Shown in pieces: positions 24,182 to 32,544 of a stretch of 33,697 nucleotides of DNA. Position 1 is the stretch's first letter. The number at the start of each line of letters is the position of its first letter. Position numbers and translations under genes: made by a program. Source of the stretch: Calothrix sp. MO_192.B10 (lineage in GTDB: Bacteria; Cyanobacteriota; Cyanobacteriia; Cyanobacteriales; Nostocaceae); assembly GCA_030065055.1 (NCBI GenBank), contig JASJDS010000035.1, positions 1 through 33,697 of the forward strand, written 5' to 3'. Below the pieces are notes generated by a model. It was given only the letters and a program-made list of their open reading frames with translations, was not told the DNA's origin and made no database searches.

Positions 24182-25995
24182 GTTTTTATCCTCGTCACAA
24201 TTTTCTCTGCTGTTGCACAGGCAAGGGCTGCCATGGTCAAACTTGGATTTGATGTACCTAGGGTAGGAAAACTACCACACCCCACCACATATAGGTTGTC
24301 ATGGTCCCAAGCCTGCTGATCTCGATTGACCACAGAATCTTGGGGAGATGTGCCCATCCGGTGAGTTCCGGCAATGTGGCCAACTCCACTCCAGGCAAAA
24401 GGTTCACCATTCTTGGTAAAATAGCCAGGATCGCTGTCGCTATAGGTGGTGTAATCTTCGATACCCAGACGTTGAAACACGCGTTGGGTGAAGGCACGGC
24501 CAAAAACCATACCATCCTGGGTATAGTCATCGACGGCATACTGTATCACCGGGCGATGGTTCCCTAATTGGTCTACCCAGGCTGAATCTAGGGTAACTCG
24601 ATTGGATGGGCTAGGAAGTTGCTCCGTCATCAAATCCACCCGTACTTGCCGAGGAATGGTTTGGGATATTTGCTGCCGGAGTAAACCGCCATATAGATTA
24701 TCTTGGTCAATGAACGCCTTAACGGTTTCATTGGGCGCGTTTTTGGGCCAGTTCCACCCCCAATTGCCAATCTCAAATACAAAGGCGGCACGATTTTTGC
24801 GGAATGCTCCACCTCGATAGGTGACCAATGTTGATGTCAATCCAGGTCCGCGAAAGGCTCCAATATTTTGTGGTGCTAATCCCCAGGACAGAATTGCTGG
24901 ATGATCCATCAAATTCCGACCGACTTGATCACTGGTTTGGCAAGCTCCAGACCCTAATAATAACTTGGCATTTTCAATGGCGTTTGCGGCCAAAATCACC
25001 ACGGAACTGCGAACGGTAATGGGACGATGTTCAGGACTGGAATTCTCAAACCAGACCTTGCACTTTACTCCTGTAATCCGACCTGTTTCTGGGTCTATAT
25101 CTAGCTGGGAAGCAACGGCTTGATTGAGTACCTCAACATCTTTAGTTTGGATAAAGGTTTTTAACCCATTGTATCGAGCTTGGATGGGACAGATGGGCAA
25201 ACAGCTAGAATTTCCCATACATCGTAGTCCCACACCGGGATTACCTACTGCTCCCTGGGGTTTATAGCCTCGACCTTGATTATACAATTGATTGGGAATA
25301 CTATTCCTAGCCTGGGGAATACTGCGGATCAGCACCTCATGGCGATCGCCATTTTCTGACTCAGTCATCCCTGCTAAACCTTGAATAAACCATTGATCCA
25401 GGTAACTCTGGGGTATCTTATGCATGGGGTAAACATACCCTTCCGGGAAGAAGATCCCATGATAGGTTTGATCTTCAACATCCGCAGAAACCCCGATTAA
25501 TTCTTCAGCTCTAGTATAATAAGGCAATATATCTTCATAAGTAATTGGCCAGTCAACCCCACGTCCAAATTTAGTTTGCATCACAAAGTCTTCAGGTAGC
25601 ATACGCGGGCAACTACCAAACCAATGCAATGATGTCCCACCTTGACGGCGGGTATAAGTACTTTCAAAGGGAACGGGGCCTTTCTGGACAAAATATCCTG
25701 CGGTATCCAAGGTCCCAGGGGCAATGGGGTGGACATCTGTCACTAAAGGTTGTGGTGCATTTGCACTAGTTGGAAAGGGCGAATTGGGAATTTTAGCGGG
25801 CGATCGCATGAACCTGTGTAAATGGCGGAGATATTTTCCAAAGTCATCTTCATGTCCCACACCTGCTTCCAGCACTAGGACAGAACACCCGGCTCGGTCT
25901 AGTTCTTTTGATAAAATTGCACTGGCAAACCCTGCGCCCACAATCACAACATCATAGATGCGATTGGTAGCTTCTTGTACATCAATCGTTCTCAT
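24169..25995 (-). CDS. GMC dehydrogenase alpha subunit with C-x5-C-x3-C motif (paralogue 2)
   Basis: A 608-residue GMC flavoprotein. FAD motif VVIVGAGFASAI (16-27); catalytic pair His540 (HIAGTHRMG) and Asn583 (NPSLT). Residues 259-269 read CMGNSSCLPIC, a C-x5-C-x3-C with the spacing of the [3Fe-4S] ligands of bacterial FAD-dependent glucose dehydrogenase alpha subunits. It is closely similar along its whole length to the protein encoded at 25992-27872 (shared GYFVQxGPxPF, DWPITYE, SNPxLT), so the pair arose by duplication. The ATG overlaps the preceding stop by 4 bp, implying co-translation. No signal peptide. It may share the small subunit encoded at the head of the operon or form a heteromer with its twin. 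Confidence 0.87.
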   Translation of the reverse strand: MRTIDVQEATNRIYDVVIVGAGFASAILSKELDRAGCSVLVLEAGVGHEDDFGKYLRHLHRFMRSPAKIPNSPFPTSANAPQPLVTDVHPIAPGTLDTAGYFVQKGPVPFESTYTRRQGGTSLHWFGSCPRMLPEDFVMQTKFGRGVDWPITYEDILPYYTRAEELIGVSADVEDQTYHGIFFPEGYVYPMHKIPQSYLDQWFIQGLAGMTESENGDRHEVLIRSIPQARNSIPNQLYNQGRGYKPQGAVGNPGVGLRCMGNSSCLPICPIQARYNGLKTFIQTKDVEVLNQAVASQLDIDPETGRITGVKCKVWFENSSPEHRPITVRSSVVILAANAIENAKLLLGSGACQTSDQVGRNLMDHPAILSWGLAPQNIGAFRGPGLTSTLVTYRGGAFRKNRAAFVFEIGNWGWNWPKNAPNETVKAFIDQDNLYGGLLRQQISQTIPRQVRVDLMTEQLPSPSNRVTLDSAWVDQLGNHRPVIQYAVDDYTQDGMVFGRAFTQRVFQRLGIEDYTTYSDSDPGYFTKNGEPFAWSGVGHIAGTHRMGTSPQDSVVNRDQQAWDHDNLYVVGCGSFPTLGTSNPSLTMAALACATAEKIVTRIKTCQS

Positions 25996-27872
25996 GACGT
26001 TTCCAACCTCCCACTATCTCCGTCCAGATCTGGGAGTAGATTCTCCTGAAGATCGGCAAGGATATTCTCTGCTGCCCAAAAGCTTAGAGCTGATGCGGTT
26101 AAGGTGGGATTAGATGTTCCCAGAGTCACCATATTCCCACAACCAACCAGATAGAGATTTGCATGGTCCCAGGCCCGCTGACGAGGATTCACCACGGAAT
26201 TTTGGGGCGTTGTGCCCATACAGTGAGTTCCGGCAAAATGACCAGCTCCTTGAAATACATAGTCTTGATCTTCATAGGTAAAATAGCCAGGGTCAGTGGT
26301 AGAATATTGGGAATAATCTGCCAACCCAACCCGCTGAAAAATTTGCTGGGAGACTTGACGTGCCTTGGCGAATCCTGCTCTGGTGTAGGGCGAGAGATTA
26401 TAGTGGATTACAGGGCGAAAATTGCCCAGAGCATCTAGGTAGGCTGGATCGAGGGTGACACGATTGTCGTACTCTGGGAGTTGTTCTACAAGAATTCCAA
26501 ACCGAAATTGTTGACTCACATCATTGTGGAGGCGTTGACGCAATCTATGACCGTATAGATTGCCATTGTCAACCAGGTTAACCACATCACTACTGGGAGC
26601 ACCCGCCGGCCATGACCAGCCATCATTCCCCATTTCCATGCGAAAAGGTGCGTGAATTCGCCGGAAGCTGCCGCCACGGAGGTCTTCAATCCCGGATGTC
26701 GATAGGGGACCCCGAAATGGCCACAATGGTTGAGTTGCTCGTCCCCAGGTCAGTAGTTCGGGATGATCCATTAAATGCCGACCAACCAACCCACTGGACT
26801 GGCAAGCCCCTGAAGCTAAAAGCAAAACGGCATTGGCAACGGCATGGGCAGCAAGTACATATCGTTTCCCTTGAACCCGCCAAACCTTATAAGTGGGAGA
26901 ATTAGGTGTTTCATAATGTTTGCATTCAATCCCCGTAATTAACTCAGATGCTGAATCAATCACTAGCCGAGTGGCCACAGATTGAGTCAAAATATCAACA
27001 GAATCATCTTTAATACTGGATAAAGTTCGCAGGGCATTGTACTTCGCCTGAATGGGGCAAATCGGCACACAACTACTATTTCCCATACACCGGTGCCCAA
27101 TACCTGGATCGCCGGCTGCACCCCTAGGTTGATATCCCTTCCCCCCCTCATACTGATCATTGGGAATCCCGTTCCGGGCGGCCGGTGTTCCACGAACTTT
27201 GAGTGTAAGGGGCTGCCCATCGGATTCTATTCCTGCAACCTCAAGACCATCAACTGCCCGAGCAATATATTGATCACTCCAGCTTTTGGGTAGCCCATGC
27301 ATTGGATACACATACCCATCGTCAAATTTAACCCCACTATAGGTCTGTTCTTGTACATTAGCAGAGACCCCTAACTCTTTCTCCGCCATTTCATAGTAGG
27401 GTCGTAATTCTTCATAGGTAATCGGCCAATCCCGCCCTACACCATAGCGTCTATGAATTGCAAAGTCATCGGGCAACATACGCAATGCTGTTCCCAGCCA
27501 ATGTAATGTTGTGCCGCCCAAATAGGTCGTATAGGAACTCCGAAACGGCAAGGGCCCCATTTGCACAAAGTAGCCTTTATCACTGGGGTGTCCTGGTTGG
27601 ATTGGCGTGGGGTCCAGAACAGTCGGTTCAGGTGCGTTGGGATTTTTGGGATAGGGAGCATTGGGAATTTTTGCAGTTGATCGATAGTACTTGTGCAGAA
27701 ACTTCAGATAACCACTATATTTGATATCTCCACCGGTTCCAGCTTCAACAATTAGTACACTTTTCTTGGCATTTGCAAGTTGTTTAGCAACAATTGATCC
27801 GGTGATCCCTCCACCCACAATTACAACATCATAGCTCCGCCGTGAAGCTTGCTCTGGCGAGATGAACTTCAT
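25992..27872 (-). CDS. GMC dehydrogenase alpha subunit with C-x5-C-x3-C motif (paralogue 1)
   Basis: A 626-residue GMC flavoprotein. FAD motif VVIVGGGITGSI (16-27); GGTTLHWLG (119-127) in the FAD-binding region; catalytic pair His545 (HFAGTHCMG) and Asn588 (NPTLT). Cys262, Cys268 and Cys272 (CMGNSSCVPIC) match the [3Fe-4S] motif of FAD glucose dehydrogenase alpha subunits, so electrons could leave the flavin through an iron-sulfur cluster rather than directly to O2. It follows, by 45 bases, the gene for a sorbitol-dehydrogenase-type small subunit, its likely partner. No cytochrome c subunit is visible, so the electron acceptor is unknown. AAGGAA precedes the ATG. The substrate, sugar or other polyol/alcohol, cannot be read from sequence. 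Confidence 0.88.
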   Translation of the reverse strand: MKFISPEQASRRSYDVVIVGGGITGSIVAKQLANAKKSVLIVEAGTGGDIKYSGYLKFLHKYYRSTAKIPNAPYPKNPNAPEPTVLDPTPIQPGHPSDKGYFVQMGPLPFRSSYTTYLGGTTLHWLGTALRMLPDDFAIHRRYGVGRDWPITYEELRPYYEMAEKELGVSANVQEQTYSGVKFDDGYVYPMHGLPKSWSDQYIARAVDGLEVAGIESDGQPLTLKVRGTPAARNGIPNDQYEGGKGYQPRGAAGDPGIGHRCMGNSSCVPICPIQAKYNALRTLSSIKDDSVDILTQSVATRLVIDSASELITGIECKHYETPNSPTYKVWRVQGKRYVLAAHAVANAVLLLASGACQSSGLVGRHLMDHPELLTWGRATQPLWPFRGPLSTSGIEDLRGGSFRRIHAPFRMEMGNDGWSWPAGAPSSDVVNLVDNGNLYGHRLRQRLHNDVSQQFRFGILVEQLPEYDNRVTLDPAYLDALGNFRPVIHYNLSPYTRAGFAKARQVSQQIFQRVGLADYSQYSTTDPGYFTYEDQDYVFQGAGHFAGTHCMGTTPQNSVVNPRQRAWDHANLYLVGCGNMVTLGTSNPTLTASALSFWAAENILADLQENLLPDLDGDSGRLETS

Positions 27873-27917
27873 TAACTTTTCCTTGCTTGAATTGGGTCTT
27901 GCTTGAGAACTATTAAA

Positions 27918-28394
27918 TTACAATTGAACAGGGGGATCGGCCCATGCACCAAACCCTTGCTGTTTAGCCCCTTGGGGATGTGCCCCAATCGCTTGCCAAA
28001 CCAAGCCTTCTTGATAGGATTCTGCTGAGAGAATCAGCTGATTCTGGTTGGCACCATCCCACTCACCCAAGTACCAGAGCTTGATTAAACGACGGGCGAG
28101 GGGACCAAGGACAGGATCGCTCAATACTTTAGCCCGGATGATGAAATCACGCTCTTCCTCTTCCTGGGGTAAATTCTCCATGCACACCAGGAGTTGCGAT
28201 AATGCCTGGGGTGCCAATTCTTTCACAAATAGGTAATAGGGTATTACTTGGCCTGTCCCATAGAGGTCGAAGGCAGAAAACCCCGTTAATATCTCGGAAG
28301 CCTGAACAAACTGTTGGATATCTGAATCATTGCCAGATTGAGCCTGACTTTGATTATTTAAATTCTCGTGCCCCTGTTGTGGGCGATAATTCAT
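27918..28394 (-). CDS. Sorbitol/gluconate dehydrogenase-type small subunit
   Basis: A 158-residue protein of the FAD-linked D-sorbitol dehydrogenase small-subunit family. Family marks are QFVQASEILTGF (28-39), LWYLGEWD (106-113), YQEGLVWQAIGAHPQG (127-142) and FGAWADPP (148-155). In FAD glucose and sorbitol dehydrogenases this subunit is needed for maturation and export of the catalytic subunit and normally carries a Tat signal. Here the N-terminus is Gln/Asn-rich with no twin-arginine or hydrophobic segment, so the complex may stay in the cytoplasm. First gene of the cluster, 45 bases ahead of the 626-residue GMC gene. Only a GGGGGT is seen before the ATG. Confidence 0.85.
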   Translation of the reverse strand: MNYRPQQGHENLNNQSQAQSGNDSDIQQFVQASEILTGFSAFDLYGTGQVIPYYLFVKELAPQALSQLLVCMENLPQEEEERDFIIRAKVLSDPVLGPLARRLIKLWYLGEWDGANQNQLILSAESYQEGLVWQAIGAHPQGAKQQGFGAWADPPVQL

Positions 28395-28764
28395 AACCTA
28401 ATACCCCCATAAAATGCATAACTCTACTCTGTCTCCTCCATCGGGAAATACATAGTGCAGAGTTGAGGATATTATCAGGTTTTGTGTTTGGTTTTTGACA
28501 AACAATCAACACCTAAGTAAGTATGGTCTGCACAACACTGCATAATATTTCCAGCTTGTATATTTTTTGAGCCTATCGCAAGTAGAAAGATTACATATAT
28601 GTTCTTAATATTAAATTAATAATGTATTCATGAATACTGAAACAATGTATTAATAATATCCATAACTTACGCAAAGCGATCGGATTTCTTGGTAGATATT
28701 TATTAGTTGAGGTGTCCGCTCGTTTCTAGTGGTCTTTTTCATTAGTTCTGATGGCTAGATAACA

Positions 28765-28857
28765 GATCCCCGACTTCTGAATCAATATCCGCACATTGTA
28801 GCAATTCCTAGGATAGAAGTCGGGGATCGCTCACACCGCGACTCGTCAAAATTAATG
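28765..28857. repeat. Partial relative of the 22167-22560 MITE-like element
   Basis: Two perfect 14-bp arms (28765-28778, 28815-28828) carry the same CCCCGACTTCT core as the inner arms of the larger element. The adjoining 28839-28857 is the exact inverse of its 22306-22324 19-mer. ACTAGTAC at 28868-28875 resembles its terminal CTAGTAC. This is probably a rearranged or shorter copy. Confidence 0.65.
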
Positions 28858-28998
28858 GGACAAAGCACTAGTACAGCACGGCGGAAATAAAGCAACCATT
28901 TATAAAACGTCAAAGCTAGAGAACAAAATACTTTTGACTTTTGACTTTTGACTTTTGACTTCCGCGAAGCGGCACTAGGCAGAGCCTCCTCAAATTCA

Positions 28999-29019
28999 TT
29001 ACAAGGTAGAACCTTGTAA
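28999..29019. terminator. 21-bp palindrome downstream of cdd
   Basis: A 9-bp arm TTACAAGGT, an AGA loop and its perfect complement, starting 21 bases after the cdd stop on the minus strand. The identical 21 bases occur at 32613-32633, also just downstream of a gene, so the repeat may serve as a portable terminator or mRNA end. Confidence 0.6.
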
Positions 29020-29040
29020 CAAGAGCCTGGAACATACTTA

Positions 29041-29994
29041 TTACTTATTACTTGAGAGAGTTGCAGGGACGTACCTCAGCACTACCCTAGGAGAGATGGA
29101 AGAAAGTACGGCTTCAGTGACAGGTCTTTGACTAATGGTAGTTTCCACTTCAACTAAAACAGCATCACAAATGTCGAATAGTGATTGAGGAGATTTATTC
29201 ATATTCATATAGGTTAGAGCAGATTCCATCGGAGACATGGATGGATTATAGGCAGCGTTTTCAGCGTACCGACCTGTAAATATATTCCCATGGGAGTCTT
29301 TTAACGCTACCCCCGCAAAATTTTTCGTATAGGGAGCATAACTTTGATTGGCAGCGGATAGAGCAGCAAGCACAACATCATCGGTGGAACAAGTTTCTAA
29401 ACCATGAAATACTGTTTCCATTAATCCACCCTTGAGTCCAAGATCCGCTGGTCCAAATGCCTCTGGGAGAAAATATGGGAGTATATTTGAAGTATAAGTT
29501 TGCTCAGATTGTGCCTTGTTAGCTTTCAAGAGAATGACAAAATCCTGATTTACAGTTGCCATCTCGTATAAAAACTGTCGGCAATATCCACATGGTGCAG
29601 CATTGATTGCTAAGGCTTGCAAACCTGTCTCTCCGTGCAACCACGCATTGGTGGTGGCGGACTGTTCTCCGTGAACTGAGAAACTAAGTGCCTGTCCCAC
29701 AAATTCCATATTGGCACCAAAATAAAGATTTCCAGAATCCACCTCACTGTTAGACTTTGGTTTACCAAGAGCGATCGCTCCTACGTAAAAATTCGATATT
29801 GGTACCCTAGCATAGATTGCGGCCACGGGTAGTAACTCAATCATTAATGTATCAATATCAATGCCAAGGCGATCGAGCCAAGAGGTGATAACACTTGAGT
29901 CAATTACAGCATGTTGGTCAAGAATGGTCCTTAACTCCGATTGAATGGCAAGTGGAACCTTAGCAATAGCCTGTTCTAATGTCACATGAGTCAT
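29041..29994 (-). CDS. cdd: Cytidine deaminase, two-domain (E. coli-like) type
   Basis: Hydrolytic deamination of cytidine/deoxycytidine to uridine/deoxyuridine in pyrimidine salvage, cytoplasmic. The 317-residue length and two-domain layout fit the E. coli-like homodimeric class. The first domain carries the zinc site: HGEQSA (His108, catalytic Glu110) and PCGYC (Cys135, Cys138); NMEFVGQAL (95-103) precedes it. The second domain (about 190-317) repeats the fold, with SYAPYTKNFAGVAL and GRYAENAAYNPSMSP, but lacks Zn ligands, as is normal. AAGGAG lies about 11 bases before the ATG. Divergent from the HAD phosphatase gene, so the 146-base gap must hold both promoters. A palindrome follows the stop. 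Confidence 0.95.
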   Translation of the reverse strand: MTHVTLEQAIAKVPLAIQSELRTILDQHAVIDSSVITSWLDRLGIDIDTLMIELLPVAAIYARVPISNFYVGAIALGKPKSNSEVDSGNLYFGANMEFVGQALSFSVHGEQSATTNAWLHGETGLQALAINAAPCGYCRQFLYEMATVNQDFVILLKANKAQSEQTYTSNILPYFLPEAFGPADLGLKGGLMETVFHGLETCSTDDVVLAALSAANQSYAPYTKNFAGVALKDSHGNIFTGRYAENAAYNPSMSPMESALTYMNMNKSPQSLFDICDAVLVEVETTISQRPVTEAVLSSISPRVVLRYVPATLSSNK

Positions 29995-30140
29995 TTTGGT
30001 TATTTCTCCTTGGACAAGAATAAAGGATATATCAATTTTTATGAATTAACTATGGCAATCATACTGCCATAAGTGTTAATACTGTATATAAACTCACTTG
30101 ATTTTGCTCATTGTTGTTAAGAAAATCAAGGATATAGAGC

Positions 30141-30770
30141 ATGGCACTAAGTAAATTCCATCATCAAGAGAGTAGAGAGCAACTGTTAGAATTGTTAATT
30201 GATTATCATAATAGTGGAAAGTATGATGAAGACTTAAATCGAGCTGGGGAGCTGGCAATTGACCATATTAAAAATATGACATGTGCTGAGATTGAAGTGA
30301 AATCCCCAGCAATAACTTTGGATATTGATGAAACCACCCTTTCAAATGATTGGAACCTGGTTAATCCTGCCAATCCATACAATGCTGATTCTTGGGATAA
30401 ATGGGTTGCACAAGCCTGTGCTCCAGCAATACCTAAAACATTAGAGCTGTTTGACTTGGCTAAGGAAAGAAATATTGATATTTTCTTTATCACAGGTCGG
30501 CATCCCGAACAAAAACAAATAACTGAGGATAACTTGACTAAAAGTGGATATCAAGGATGGAATGAGATTTTTACTGAACCACGATTTTCTGAAAAGAATC
30601 AATTTTTAGTTTTTCCAGAAGCAGCAACTTACAAAACCGCCGCTCGCTGGAGTCTGATCCAAAGAGGGTATAGAATTCTCCTAAATATGGGAGACCAATA
30701 TAGTGACATTAAGGGAGATTTTGCAGATATGACCGTAAAATTACCTAATCCTTTTTATTTTATTGTTTGA
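30141..30770 (+). CDS. HAD-superfamily acid phosphatase (class B / lipoprotein e(P4)-like)
   Basis: A 209-residue HAD phosphatase. Motif I DIDETTLS (61-68; nucleophile Asp61, acid Asp63), motif II ITGR (117-120), Lys165 in TYKTAAR as motif III, and motif IV GDQYSD (184-189). The layout and the DNLTKSGYQGW stretch fit HAD subfamily IIIB, which contains secreted acid phosphatases such as lipoprotein e(P4), but there is no signal peptide or lipobox, so this one is probably cytoplasmic. The likely substrate is a phosphomonoester such as a nucleotide, which would fit its divergent neighbour cytidine deaminase. AAGGA is seen before the ATG. Single gene; about 200 bases follow before the next. Confidence 0.88.
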   Translation: MALSKFHHQESREQLLELLIDYHNSGKYDEDLNRAGELAIDHIKNMTCAEIEVKSPAITLDIDETTLSNDWNLVNPANPYNADSWDKWVAQACAPAIPKTLELFDLAKERNIDIFFITGRHPEQKQITEDNLTKSGYQGWNEIFTEPRFSEKNQFLVFPEAATYKTAARWSLIQRGYRILLNMGDQYSDIKGDFADMTVKLPNPFYFIV

Positions 30771-30854
30771 ATTAAGTCTTAATCAAAGGATGTAGACTGC
30801 GATCGCCCAATTATCTGCTAAAGTTATTCCCATCTCCAGAATAGAAAGCATCGC

Positions 30855-30920
30855 TAATACCAAGTTGTGTTCTATCGTAGCAGTTCGAGTCAATAATATT
30901 GCTGACTTCGTCTGAGTATG
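30855..30920. repeat. Partial copy of the TGATACCAAGTTGC dispersed element
   Basis: TAATACCAAGTTGTGTTCTA and the following CAGTTCGAGTCAATAATATTG closely match the left half of the 2772-2870 element; the right terminal repeat is missing or reduced to GAGTATGA. It lies in the spacer between the HAD phosphatase and phospholipase genes. Confidence 0.65.
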
Positions 30921-30972
30921 ACTAGATTTCCCTAAGTAACCCACATGTTAAAAGTAATTAAGAGAGGACACT

Positions 30973-32544
30973 ATGGATACATCTGCTGAAAATCTGCAAA
31001 AAATCGATCATGTTGTTGTGATTATGCTGGAGAATCGATCCTTCGATCATATGTTGGGTTTCTTGTATCAAGATACCAATAATGTGTCACCATTAGGGCA
31101 TCCATACGAAGGGTTGACGGGAAAAGAAGCTAATCCCGACAGTAATGGAAACATGATTCGAGTGTTTCCCATACCGGACGATCAAAATCCCTATTTTTGG
31201 CCAGGTGCAGATCCAGGTGAAGGGTATTTTAATACTAATGAGCAACTGTTTGGCAATCATCATACACCTCCTGCTGGAACAACTGCAACCAATCAAGGAT
31301 TTATCAAGAATTTTGGCTACACCTTGGGTTGGCAAAGAAAGGATAATGCCAAAAAACCAGGAAGCTGGCCTATTGTTAAAGGCACCACAGAGCATAGCAT
31401 CATGGGTATTTTTACCCCTGAGCAATTACCCGTTCTATCAACCTTGGCTCGGGAATTTGCCGTATGTGACCATTGGTACAGTTCTGTCCCCACTGAAACA
31501 ATGCCGAATCGTGGCTTTGTACATATGGCTACTTCTCAAGGTAGACTAGATGACCACGATAAAATTTATACAGCCACAACCATCTTTAATCGGCTGGAAG
31601 ATGCTCAAATTCCCTGGGGTATCTATGGATATACCTCTCCTCATTTGATTAGAAGAAGTCTGCAAGCTATTCCAGAACAACCAGTCCACGGGAAGTTTGG
31701 CAACTTTAATGATTTCAAATCTGATGTGGAACAGGGGAATTTAGCTCGCTACACCTTTTTATGTCCAGCATGGGGTGTTCATGGAAACAGTCAGCATCCC
31801 AATTATAATGTGTCCCAGGGAGAACAATTTCTGTTGCAGATTTACCAAGTACTGCGCCATGCAAGCATCTGGGAGAAAGTATTATTGATTATTACTTACG
31901 ACGAACATGGCGGTTGCTACGATCATGTATCTCCCCCTGAGAATGCGATGGAACCAAAGGATTGTCCTGAAATACATGGATTTAAGTTCAATCGTTTTGG
32001 TGTTCGCGTTCCTACCATTTTGGTGTCTCCTTGGATTGAGGCTGGTACGGTGTACCGCGTTCAAAAGTCAGATTTTTCAGCCAATCAAGATAATCAATCA
32101 ACCCTGACCCCCTTCGATCACACTTCCATTTTAGCGACGGTTGAAAAACGCTTTGGCTTAACTAGTCTTACAGCTCGAGATGCTGCTGCACCTCATGTAG
32201 GGGGAGTATTAACTCGCACAACTCCCCGTACTGACGATCCATTAAAAGGGGTAAAACCTCCCGTTAGTAATAATCCACCACCTTATGAGGAAAATGGTAT
32301 GGGACATAATAATCCCAGTCATTTGCAACAGGTAAGTGCAGATATGGCATCCCGATTGCCAATTACAGATGAGCAGGGAAACTATGTTCATTCTGTGGTT
32401 CCGACCCTAACAACAGCTGATGATATGGCACGTTATACCCACTGGCGGTATAACAGGTACTATCATAAAGATCCTCGGAACTATAAAGATTACGAAAAGA
32501 ATTACTATGATCACCATCGATATGAAGAGCATAGCAATTGTTGA
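30973..32544 (+). CDS. Phospholipase C / acid phosphatase-family phosphoesterase
   Basis: A 523-residue enzyme of the phosphoesterase family that includes bacterial phosphatidylcholine phospholipase C and acid phosphatase AcpA; it hydrolyses phosphoester bonds of lipids or small phosphates. Metal/active-site marks are VVVIMLENRSFDHMLGF (14-30; Glu20, Asn21), the SSVPTETMPNRGF segment with the candidate nucleophilic Thr, and TYDEHGGCYDHVSPP (about 308-322). Most relatives are secreted by Tat or Sec, but this start, MDTSAENLQKIDHVVV, has no signal, so it is either cytoplasmic or exported another way. The last 40 residues are very rich in Tyr, His and Asp/Lys (WRYNRYYHKDPRNYKDYEKN), unlike the family core. 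GAGAGG precedes the ATG. Confidence 0.9.
   Translation: MDTSAENLQKIDHVVVIMLENRSFDHMLGFLYQDTNNVSPLGHPYEGLTGKEANPDSNGNMIRVFPIPDDQNPYFWPGADPGEGYFNTNEQLFGNHHTPPAGTTATNQGFIKNFGYTLGWQRKDNAKKPGSWPIVKGTTEHSIMGIFTPEQLPVLSTLAREFAVCDHWYSSVPTETMPNRGFVHMATSQGRLDDHDKIYTATTIFNRLEDAQIPWGIYGYTSPHLIRRSLQAIPEQPVHGKFGNFNDFKSDVEQGNLARYTFLCPAWGVHGNSQHPNYNVSQGEQFLLQIYQVLRHASIWEKVLLIITYDEHGGCYDHVSPPENAMEPKDCPEIHGFKFNRFGVRVPTILVSPWIEAGTVYRVQKSDFSANQDNQSTLTPFDHTSILATVEKRFGLTSLTARDAAAPHVGGVLTRTTPRTDDPLKGVKPPVSNNPPPYEENGMGHNNPSHLQQVSADMASRLPITDEQGNYVHSVVPTLTTADDMARYTHWRYNRYYHKDPRNYKDYEKNYYDHHRYEEHSNC

Larger units (their letters stand above)
28395..29040. other. Intergenic stretch with hairpins and heptads, no gene seen
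   Basis: AT-rich DNA at 28395-28700 should carry the promoter of the GMC cluster (minus strand), though no convincing -35/-10 pair stood out. Then come perfect 14-bp arms GATCCCCGACTTCT (28765-28778) and AGAAGTCGGGGATC (28815-28828), related to the arms inside the 22167-22560 element; the 19-mer shared with that element (28839-28857); four TTTTGAC heptads (28932-28959); and the palindrome at 28999-29019. Confidence 0.6.
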
